A stretch of DNA of 30,889 nucleotides, taken from the NCBI GenBank assembly GCA_900618425.1, contig UZAN01043219.1, positions 11,991 through 42,879 on the forward strand, in the 5' to 3' direction. The DNA is from Echinostoma caproni. Lineage: Eukaryota > Platyhelminthes > Trematoda > Plagiorchiida > Echinostomatidae. The notes under the pieces were generated by a model, which saw only the letters and a program-made list of their open reading frames with translations, was not told where the DNA came from and ran no database searches. This document shows, one piece after another, positions 22,465-30,889 of the stretch; position 1 is the first letter of the stretch, and every line of letters starts with the position of its first letter. A program made the translations under genes and the position numbers.

Positions 22465-22690
22465 GGAAGCCCTGGACAGCTGTTTCGACATGATTGGGTC
22501 ACATCAGCGGTGCGAATCTATCGACCCAACTGAGAATCGAACCGGGGAGCTCAAAGGCAGAACGCAAACATGCTACCAACCAGACCATTGGGCAGGTGAT
22601 CAGACTGCTTTTCATTTTTCATTTGCACGATATAGCACCAGAGCACATCTTTGTGAGCCTGTTGCCTGCATCGTGTCTTGTTCTTCTCAG
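22465..22690 (-). mobile_element. Hammerhead-containing tRNA-related SINE relic, copy 2
   Basis: Minus-strand order: a head of about 100 bases, box A-like TGGTCTGGTTGGTAGCATG (22569-22587), box B GGTTCGATTC (22534-22543, close to consensus), a short linker, then the hammerhead-like tail ending in TGTCCAGGGCT. It aligns with copy 1 over most of its length, including GATCAGAC and CATCTTTG in the head and GGACRGCTGTTTCGA in the tail (plus-strand wording). The tRNA part is better preserved here, the hammerhead worse. Element ends are approximate. Confidence 0.65.
22470..22515 (-). ncRNA. Degenerate hammerhead-like motif, copy 2
   Basis: CTGATGT (22501-22507) stands where CUGAUGA is required, so core A9 is U. 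Stem II is GAC/GTC (three pairs) around an 8-base loop. GAAAC is intact (22482-22486). Stem III is the self-complementary ACAGCTGT (22476-22483). The cleavage triplet GUC is at 22475-22477. Stem I is poor, with a C-A mismatch in the second pair. The palindromic stem III would favour a dimeric fold. Probably inactive as it stands. Confidence 0.45.
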
Positions 22691-25600
22691 TAATAGCTTC
22701 CGGGGTTATGAATCAGTTGGAAAGTTTCATAATTTCATTAATTGTTACATGTACAGTGCTTTCTGGCTCTTCACTTCACGTTTCATAAGATCCATACCCG
22801 GCGAATACCCTCTTGGAAATCGAATGAAATCCTTCACTACTATCATGCAAAGTGATATTTTTTTGGAATTGTGGTGCTTTCATTGTTTTAGACGACGTAG
22901 CATTTAATATCGAGACTGAGAGTCGACCACAAGAACTACCGTTTATAGAAAACCCGATAAAAGAAATACATCTTTTTGGATGAGACTGCACATTTCTTTC
23001 CCGTTTGTTTGGTTAAACACGTTTATGAGATGCTGAAGAAAGCAAAGTATTTTTTTGGCTTACAGAGCTTACGGTGGGATTTCGAGTTCCCGAATTACCG
23101 ACTAAAAAAAGTAATCACTGTACACATTCCATAGTTACAGTCTGCACAATCTCAGCAGGTATCCTTGAATGATCGTTCCTAACACGTATATAACAGAGTC
23201 GCTCTTCCGGCTTAACCTTATATACCGTTATCGTTGAGTGATGAATCACTTTCTGTTCACTTGACCTCAACTTAATTGAAAAAAATTGGCAGACTTTTGT
23301 TGGTCAATTTACTCAATGAAATGGACTCAACTGGATTTCCCCGGGCCTAGAATAATTGTGTATTTTCCCTTGTATTGTTTGAGCAGATGTACTTTTTGTG
23401 CACCAACTAACCAATTCAAGAAATCGAGTTATTAGTGAACTTTTAAGTTTCAACTACTGATTCAGTCAATGTCAGGCTAGCAGATTTATCTGATAGGATT
23501 CTTATCTGAAAAGTTTAAACAAAGAAAGATTGCTTTCTTTCGGTCAAACTTTATATGGGTACGAACTCATATTGTTATCAAAAGAATTTTTGTTCTTAAA
23601 TAAGTTTAAATAAGTTTTTCATTTAAAATTCCTCACCGAAAGATTCTTCCTTGCCATTTGGCACGTTTCCCGTTCATGCTTGTCTATATCTAGACCACAA
23701 AGAGCTCCAATGAATGGCGATTTCCGATTGGAAGTAATGATAATTGTGCTTCGTCCCGGAGTGGGAACAAAGATGGACTAATCAACATTAATGGAATAGT
23801 TTGGAATCGGGCAGATAACTTTCATAGAAAAGGTAGGAAACCTTTCGCGATTTCATTTTTCAGGACAAACATTGAATGGTTGCCAAGCAACGACAAAGTA
23901 ACGGCTTGTAAGCATTATAGATATAACGTTGTAACTGATGGTCAAAGGTCACTATTTCGTGTTGCATGATTCCTTCCATTACCGAAAACTTGGGTTCGCT
24001 GATTTCAAAAATCCGCCAATAATGATCACCTGACCAAGATCCGGAATTCGGCTGTCTTTGGTGCTATTAGCAAAACAAATTTCATCAAAAAAGGTTTGTA
24101 AAATTCACGTCGATATCGCACTTTAGAATATGTTATTATTATTTTGCTTTATATCAGTTTCTTGCTTTGTAGTCGAAGTTAATGACCAAATGTTTTACAT
24201 GCTTATATCCTAAAGGAATCGTGAAATTTGTCCATTATATGTTCGAATTCCGCTTCATTCTTTGAGTTGATACTTGCAAATTAGAAATCATTTTCTTATG
24301 GCTTTTTAAGATCAGGAAAACACTTAAAATGACTCTTCTCTAGTCCCTCGTGTCATATTTCTCTCAGTTTCCAGTGATCGAAATACCAACCGCAAATAGT
24401 TGGTTTAATCAGCAGACAATTTTGAATGGTTACATGAACTGAGTAGTTGGATTCGATTCGATTTCCCACAAAGCGTATCGTTCTGAGAGAAGGATTAGGG
24501 ATTATTAGAGGATAACAGTCCTGTAAAACGGAGTTTTCTATCATTTAATCCTGTCAGTTGCAGCCAAAATTATCCTCTTGCGCAAGCCACGAAAGCATTT
24601 GGTTCTCCGATTCACAACTCCTGAAAAGCGGTTCTATAATGGTTTATGTAATGAAAGAAAAAGGAACTTCCATTATTCCTACTGGGTGTAATATCCTTGC
24701 TACGTGTATAAGTTACGTTAGGTATGAAACGTAGATTCAAAACACTACTCCTATCTGTTTTGTTCAATTGTTGTTGTTCAGTTGCCATCTAAGAGATTAA
24801 ACTGTACAACTGCTCGCTCAAAGACGAAATCAGCGTGATAACGTGTGATACAGTTATCCTCTGTTCCTGAGTATAACCATGGAGGTTCTGTTTGCTAATT
24901 TGCTTGGCGGACTGCGTATGTTCGGTACACATTCACACCCGTACTTCCCATTCTGCTCGTTAATCGGACGGCAAAACAAGCTTCAAGGTCATTGGTGAAA
25001 CTAAAACAAAGAAATTAATAAATAAGGCGTAAGCAGTTGACCGTGTGTATTTCCAGTCTCGCACAAACAATTAAATGATTAGTATTCACGTTACCAAATA
25101 TAAAGACCCGAATAATCGAAATTTAATAAATCTTCTATGAGTGGCATTGCTAGGAGGTTCTTTATGACTAACTCAATGACCCTTAATTCTGCTTTTAAGT
25201 GTATTAAAGTGATTCCTTTCACTGATTAACCCAAGAATGAAATACCATTTGACAATGAATAATGCACCCATCGCTATCAGAACAACATGTTTTGTTCCCC
25301 AAGATTGTGACAAGCCAGCAATGGTTAGATCAAATTGAGTGTAGGCAAACAATGACATAATACTTAATTTCTTTCTCTCTTACGTTATTTGGCAGCATTC
25401 CGTTACTAGTAAAAACGTACTCTAGGCGAACGCAAATTTTCGGTGAATTCCTGCTAAAGCCTTAACAATCAGAGTTAGACGAAACAATTCCAATAGGGCA
25501 AATTAGGTTTTTGTATGTTTGAGGAGGTGTCCATCATTCCTTAGAAAGCCTTTTCGCAGATCCGGTTTTCAGAATAATTCTGCCAAAGAAACTCAATTCA

Positions 25601-25737
25601 TCCGTCGTGCAGCGCAGTACATGAGCAATCAGTTAAAATCTATATGGGATAATGTTGTCAATGACTTTTGTCTGCAAGAGACAACTGTCGTTGATAATTA
25701 TACCGAGTAGAGAAACCCATCTTTGGAAGATGCTTAC

Positions 25738-25740
<3 letters not shown>
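22691..25740. other. Unassigned AT-rich sequence
   Basis: Only short open frames without family motifs. One (22494-22907, plus strand, 137 codons) begins antisense to the SINE relic and is not considered a gene. No tRNA or transposon end was seen. Confidence 0.4.

Positions 25741-25780
<40 letters not shown>
25741..25780. repeat. (AT)20 microsatellite
   Basis: Forty uninterrupted bases of AT. They directly abut the left end of the mariner copy, which inserts at TA. Confidence 0.95.
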
Positions 25781-25782
<2 letters not shown>

Positions 25783-26689
25783 TCTACCGAATAGTTTTGT
25801 CCGTTTTGGAATGAAACGAAATAAGAGTTTCTTTGACATCGATAAACTTTATTAAATAACATAATTGCCATTATTCCTAATGATTTCTTTTCAGCTTAGG
25901 GGCAATTTGTTTATCTCATTTTTGAAAAATGTTTCATCTTTTGATGCGAAAAACTGAACCACTGCTTGTTTAATATCATATTCATCTTTGCATGTTTGCC
26001 CTTCAAAAATTTGTAAGAACAGAAGCAAGTCATAGTCAGAGGTTGCTAAGTCTGGGGACCATGGTGGATGCGATAATCTTTCCCAGCCTAGTTCTGCAAT
26101 TTTTTTAAAGAGTCCCCAAAGCAACATGTGCCCTGGCGTTATTATGATGCAGTATAATGTTCTTCCTATTGAACATCGCCGGCCTCTTTTCTTGGACTGC
26201 TGTCATTAAATCATCCGGTTGCCGACAATACTTCTCCGAGTTGAGCTTTTCGTTCGGTTTTAAAAGTTCTTAATGTATTGGTCCTCCAATGTCCCACCGT
26301 ATGCACAATATACTCTTTTTTCATAGTCAAATTTGGTTAGGGGTTGAAGGGCTAGGTTTCCCGGTTTCATAGTATGCTCTTTTCCTTAAGATTTTTTCGT
26401 GGGTAATCCACTTCAAATCCCCAGTTATCATCCGGTTCAAGAAGGGCTTGATGGACAGAATATTAGACAAATGGTTTAACCTCAGTCGGGAGGCAGGTGT
26501 TAGAAGAATATCACGGGATTGGGCAAGTATCAGATACAACAGGTTCACTGTCGCTTCACAAATAAGACTAACGTAAATCAACTTTGTTTTAGGTGATATA
26601 AACAGACACGTACAAATGCACCAAATAAACGTGTGCTTACCTGTCAAAACTTGTTGTGATAGAAACGTATAAGAACTTTCCGGTAGACC
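25781..26689 (-). mobile_element. Internally deleted mariner transposon
   Basis: Terminal inverted repeats: GGTCTACCGAATAGTTTT at 25781 and, on the other strand, GGTCTACCGGAAAGTTCT ending at 26689 (14 of 18 match). Between them lies a minus-strand transposase remnant. The span is about 909 bases against about 1.3 kb for intact mariner (known). The distance from the right repeat to the first catalytic aspartate is only about 270 bases, so the N-terminal DNA-binding half is gone. AT-dinucleotide runs flank both ends, fitting TA target choice, though the right flank has six other bases (TTCGAA) first. Confidence 0.75.
25891..26525 (-). pseudogene. Mariner transposase remnant (catalytic part)
   Basis: Tc1/mariner DD34D transposase catalytic domain in pieces. 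An upper frame reads KPFLNRMITGDLKWITHEK, with the first catalytic Asp at 26417-26419. After stops, another segment reads RWDIGGPIH, EKLNSEKYCRQPDDLM and IILHHNNARAHVA. The second Asp of the usual HDNARPH motif is Asn here (AAT, 26141-26143). A one-base indel in the T run at 26100-26106 shifts to a third frame with ELGWERLSHPPWSPDLATSD, where the third Asp (26035-26037) is kept, ending KLPLS at 25891. The helix-turn-helix region is missing. Dead by frameshift, stops and loss of a metal-binding residue. Confidence 0.85.
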
Positions 26690-27606
26690 TTCGAAATATA
26701 TATATGTATGCATACAGGTATTTACTAACAGAAAGTGGTGCACAACTTTACCCAATTGACAAGTTTCTGCAAAAATATTGAAAAGTACGGGATACTTAAA
26801 TAGTATTTCGTGCATGACACAAGATGCCCGGAAGGAGTATGCATTACCTGATTGCCGTGTTGTTGTGACCCAGTGGTGTGAAACACGTCGCACCACTCAC
26901 CCGCATTCCTAGAGGATGAATCGATGAAAATAATTGTTCCCCTCTGAACGTGTTTTCAAAAAAATATGATTTTCTTCGGTACCATTCTTCAGAGACATTA
27001 TAATTTGTTGAGTTTTCATCCGAAAAGGTTTCCAATTACTATTTGTTGTTTGTTTATCACAGACTCCCATTCACATACAACCAATTTACAATGTGAAGGA
27101 TGCACGTCTTTCAAGCACCTTTCCAAAAGTACATTCTCATTCACGAGCGCAAAACGTGATGTGACTCACGACGAAAACAGTGAGAACATGAATTTACTCT
27201 AAGAGTTCTCCTAGAGTAAATTTCCCACGATAAAGCGGTATTTCTACTTGAATGCCGAATAAGGTCTCACGAGGATCGAAATTTTGAGCAGAATTTGTAA
27301 ACAAACATCATGATGTTACGGGAAGTCGGGTGACAACTACAAAAATTGATGGGAATTCAAATGCCATTTTCTACCGGCAAATAAAATATGAACGTGCGTT
27401 GTAAGAGATTAAAAAAGATCGTTACATTGTTTTTTATTCAGTTTTCTTTTCTGCAAGGTGTCATTACTCATTGGCAGATTGATTTGGGGTAACAGGAGAA
27501 AAAACTGTATATGAGTTAACCGACATGATGAATGGAATCATTCCTTAATCAGGTGTGCATCTACTAAATTACGGTACGTAAGAGGCGCCAAATTGGATAT
27601 TAAGAT
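26690..27606. other. Unassigned sequence with strong hairpin
   Basis: No gene supported. The upper part of a 189-codon minus-strand open frame (to 26896) extends out of the mariner copy here and is not transposase-like. Confidence 0.4.
27191..27222. repeat. Perfect 11-bp hairpin
   Basis: AATTTACTCTA (27191-27201) and TAGAGTAAATT (27212-27222) are reverse complements around a 10-base loop. No adjoining transcript end was identified. Confidence 0.8.
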
Positions 27607-27626
27607 TTATAATTTCGGATTATAGC

Positions 27627-27676
27627 ATCGGATTTTAATCCGATTTGGAAACTCTCGAGACCAAAACGATCTCGAG
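27627..27676. repeat. Two adjacent perfect hairpins
   Basis: First: ATCGGATT/AATCCGAT (27627-27644), 8 pairs with a 2-base loop. Second: CTCGAGA/TCTCGAG (27654-27660 and 27670-27676), 7 pairs with a 9-base loop. They sit at the 3' end of the minus-strand open frame; its TAA lies inside the first hairpin. Confidence 0.8.
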
Positions 27677-28108
27677 CGAAAAGTTAAATTGGATTCGGGC
27701 AAAATCCGGTATGCTCCTGGATAAGCGCCCCCAGCGGATAAGCAGCCACAAGTAACAAACACCCAGCACGATCGGCAAGGGAGCACAGGTAGAAGAAGGC
27801 GAATCGAACTGGGTGTCACTGTTGAATGCAGTTAGACTATATGGTTGTTCCAATTCTATCGATGCAATGAGCTTTGCCATAACATAAACTGGGTCGCACG
27901 GGATTCTAAATAAAATTGTTACGTTTTGTCCACAGGGGTTCTCGATGATGCAAGGAGCAGTGAATGAAATGTGAAAAGAACGGTTGTAATCATGCGTTTC
28001 TAGCGGGTCAAAATCAACAACAAGGTAAACCAGAAGAAAATAAGAACAAGCAAACTGGAATCCTTGGGCAAAATTGATATATTTCGGGTACGAATATAAT
28101 AAATCCAT
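27635..28108 (-). CDS. Unassigned possible membrane-protein exon
   Basis: Not recognised. From the ATG at 28106-28108 the frame is open for 157 codons to TAA at 27635. It has a hydrophobic segment near residues 16-31 (ACSYFLLVYLVV), then a polar stretch with NRS and NVT glycosylation sequons and cysteines in APCIIENPCGQN and RIPCDP, then a second hydrophobic segment near residues 118-130 (PIVLGVCYLWLLI) followed by RWGRLSRS. Codon third positions are balanced, unlike the AT-rich surroundings. An alternative start is a splice acceptor ending ...TTCCAG at 28055, in phase with the same frame, which would make this an internal or terminal exon. The last 20 or so residues overlap two hairpins and may not be coding. 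It could still be chance or an unknown repeat. Confidence 0.4.
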   Translation of the reverse strand: MDLLYSYPKYINFAQGFQFACSYFLLVYLVVDFDPLETHDYNRSFHISFTAPCIIENPCGQNVTILFRIPCDPVYVMAKLIASIELEQPYSLTAFNSDTQFDSPSSTCAPLPIVLGVCYLWLLIRWGRLSRSIPDFARIQFNFSLEIVLVSRVSKSD

Positions 28109-30889
28109 CAACTGTGACGATACTAGGCCCAGACATAGTGCTATTGGTTGTCAGTCATTTTGTTGGTGGAATCAATGGATTCAACATATTGAAGAAATAC
28201 GTTATTTTTGGCTATTTTCAACTTATCCATTTGAGGGTTTAAAACATAAATTGCATCATACGTCATTCTCAAATATCAGCGGCCCATTTACGTTATTTAT
28301 TTTGAACAAGAGCTATGGTAAGTCGAACTGTAACAATTATGAAATATTGCTTGTTCCGCTAGTGTGTGTGTGTGGATGAACGCAAGTGTCCCACTACATC
28401 GGGACTGACAGTCTGACAGCGCCATACTTTGTACAGAATATGAATAGTGAATTGGAAGGATGGTGAGGAGCTCAGAAAACAAACTCAGTGTTATGGATGT
28501 TGACTCGGTATTGCAAGAACACTTTGACTAATTATTCAGCAACCTGTGACAACTGCGATTCTTAATTCAGTGTTACTCCATTGAAATCGATTTTACTGTT
28601 GAATTACTAGCGAAAATACGGAATGAGATGAAGTAATTTAAATTTGATGTACACAGCATTCTCTCGTACTCAGGGTTTACAAGTTCAGAAAATTATTAAT
28701 CATTTATTGGCTAAACTCGGTAATTTAAGTTAAACTGCAAACTTATACATCTAGGTGTTCTTTCGAATTAAAATCCGATTTTGCTTCATCATTAGTTATT
28801 TCTGATCTTCAGTACAACCGAGGTATTTCATAGTTTCCAAAATACCTTTCATTTTTTGGTCTGATTTTGACAATTTCAAATCACTGTATTTGATAACAAA
28901 ATATCTCAGATAGGTCTCCCAAAACGTTCATGCCGCTGTTTCACTGTTTCACCGCAGACCCGAAATTTATAGTTGACATAATATTGTTTCAAACTGTACT
29001 TTTCACCGCACTTTTCCTATAAAATCACATTATAGCTGTGGAGAGTAAGTGTTGTTTTTATTTTCTTAATACTTAAGTACATCTTCAGGGACCCACCAAT
29101 TTGATATTTCATATGAACGAAAATGTTCATTACAGCAATTTTCGGGGAGCCAGGAACTTCACATTTGGGAACCCAGTTTGTAATCTAGATCCACAAACGC
29201 TGTATCAGCTCACGCCTCATCTACACGACGAATTCATCGTAAAATCAAAAAAAATCATTCATATATGGAACAGAAATCCACGGTTGCAAGCACAAATTTT
29301 CAACCAAGAATCAGAATGTACTACCACGAAAAAAATACCGTGTGAAAAGCTCAACTGATTGAATTTTTGTATTACTTTCGATTACTTATGTCCATTGGCT
29401 TAGCTCCTGATTTATTTATCTTTCTCTGGTCTATTCGAATAATGTGGCTCATGTTACGCGGATCACGCGCGCAACTGTTGCAATGCAGAAATACAAGACG
29501 CTGAGCCCCGTTTAGTATTGACATAGTTAGATAACTAGTAAAATGCACGCTCAGAAAAACAATCGTTGGAGAAAAGCTTTACCTGAAATATTACTAGGAA
29601 CTTGATTTTCACACATAAATGGGGCCAGATAGTGTGCCAAACAAATCACGATACAGTGATCTTTATAAAAACAAACTTTATCCCTCGCATTTTACGAAGA
29701 TACATTGCCTGGTGAAAAATAGGTGTACGAATTACATAACAATATCATATCCTTAGTTCAAGAAGAAACAACTTTATCCGAAAGAGCTTTCACCTGTTGA
29801 TTGTAAAGGGGAAAATCGAAAGGTTTCGACATATTACAAGAGCTATAACTGATCTACTTCATAATGTCCACATAAAAGTCATTTTTCCTACCTGCTGTAG
29901 GTAGTTTAAAAGAAGGCTTCACTTTCGAGGTCTCTTCAGATGATAGCAAAATCAATCGTGGAGCTAATCACGTGATCAGCATGGTCTCGACAACATCGTC
30001 AACAGGGAAACGGTATCTGATTAGCGACTAAGTTAAGCTTAGAATATCTGAATGAACCTTCAAAAGTGATGCCATATTTGCACCACTTGATGGGGCATTA
30101 CGTATCAAACGCCCATATGCCTGTGAAACGATTAGGGCTAATAAATATGGCTGGTTATCCTTGTCGCGTTTCATTTGCCCGACAGGGCTAAGGGAAAAGG
30201 CCAACAAATCGTACAACTGACTACCAGCTCGTCTGGGACGGTAGAGCCGCTTTGCAATTCACATTCGGTTGATCAAAGGCTAGAGTACATGTTACCTATC
30301 GCCTTTAATAGCTCAGTCAGGTTTTGTGCATCCTTATCCATGCTTTCCTCGCACATACTATGCACCGTTTCCAGAAGCCTCGAGACGGTCAGATCATGAG
30401 TTGGCTTAGAGGCATGACGATGCTAATTTTGGTATTGATAACATGCTTTTCGGTTTGGGGTACAAGAGATCAAAATTGTCGATGGTTTGGGGCTGTGAAA
30501 TATACGGTATAATACTGAAATTCCAAGCCCCATACCGTAAGTAACAAAACGGTTACGGATGCAACACTAAAAACACCGTCCCTTGTAAAGGGCTTTCTCA
30601 CATAATCTTCATTTTAGTTTAGTTTCTTTGTTATTTCGTTAACACCAACACTGTCCTCACGCCGGTCATAAATGCATGCGCTCTCTTATGATATTATGAA
30701 ACAAATTATTCTGTAACTGAAAAAACCTTTAGATACAAGCAATCAAGTATTATCAAGTGAATAAAAAGTGTTTATTCTGTGCTACCCACTGATTATTTGC
30801 TTGGTGAGAGTCATAAAAGCCCTTTGATCCAAAAACGCCGACGGGCCGGATGGCAGACTGCACTTACTCGCACACCTCCTGCCAAGATG
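28109..30889. other. Unassigned sequence to window end
   Basis: Short open frames only, including 29101-29358 and 30175-30399 on the plus strand, none with a recognised motif. A GT run lies at 28362-28374. The last 60 bases are more GC-rich and open in one frame (about 19 codons with QKRRRAGWQTAL) and may be the start of something beyond the window. Confidence 0.4.
28362..28374. repeat. GT microsatellite
   Basis: Thirteen bases of uninterrupted GT. Confidence 0.85.

Noticed and set aside
22494..22907. 137-codon plus-strand open frame
   Set aside because: It starts inside the SINE relic in antisense. The parallel with the frame at 237-725 comes from the shared repeat, not a shared gene.
26327..26896. 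189-codon minus-strand open frame as a single gene
   Set aside because: Only its C-terminal third matches mariner transposase. The rest crosses the terminal inverted repeat at 26689 into flanking DNA.
27770..27850. Possible box A/box B pair on the minus strand (TAGTCTAACTGC, AGTTCGATTCG)
   Set aside because: Spacing is short, neither box is flanked by tRNA-like pairing, and the sequence lies within the orphan open frame.
30800..30889. Terminal open stretch with QKRRRAGWQTAL, resembling the RRSKHRAGW lead of the non-LTR element
   Set aside because: Only a few basic residues match and the window ends before any diagnostic motif.

Overview
The window looks like a stretch of nuclear DNA from a flatworm, most likely a digenean trematode. 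The evidence is: AT-rich, gene-poor sequence with no operons; short SINE-like repeats that join a tRNA-like pol III promoter to a hammerhead-ribozyme-like tail, the architecture known from schistosome Sm-alpha elements; the C-terminal end of a Penelope-like element; a decayed CR1/Jockey-type non-LTR element; and a mariner relic. No rRNA, mitochondrial or bacterial sequence was seen. Species cannot be named from this window.

Layout. 1-530: nothing recognised. 534-712: first hammerhead-SINE relic, minus strand. 713-9590: about 9 kb with no recognisable gene and one perfect 20-bp palindrome at 6769-6788. 9592-9852: 5'-truncated Penelope-like GIY-YIG endonuclease remnant, plus strand. 9853-13250: unassigned, with a long hairpin at 10140-10175 and a TA microsatellite. 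13229-14951: a 1.7-kb compound array of 14 tRNA-like units, all in the minus orientation, built by nested duplication of 59/61-bp, roughly 62-84-bp and 293-373-bp modules; one 362-bp block occurs twice with no difference that I could see. 14952-19100: unassigned. 19100-21842: decayed non-LTR retrotransposon, plus strand, with endonuclease and reverse transcriptase remnants and many stops and frameshifts. 22465-22690: second hammerhead-SINE relic, minus strand. 22691-25740: unassigned. 25741-26689: an (AT)20 microsatellite directly abutting a mariner copy on the minus strand that has lost its N-terminal half. 27635-28108: an unassigned minus-strand open frame that reads like real protein, with two hydrophobic segments and paired cysteines; it is the only plausible host exon seen. 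28110-30889: unassigned.

How the parts relate. The recognised elements are all broken and probably depended on machinery encoded elsewhere. Hammerhead motifs in flatworms are known from both Sm-alpha SINEs and Penelope-like elements, so the two SINE relics and the Penelope fragment may belong to one parasitic network, but that link is inference. The most unusual feature is the tRNA-like array: its units can be assembled into a convincing cloverleaf with an ACA (Cys) anticodon and an unusually long variable region, yet no single unit is complete. Much of it consists of 3' half and 5' half tRNA-like pieces laid side by side.
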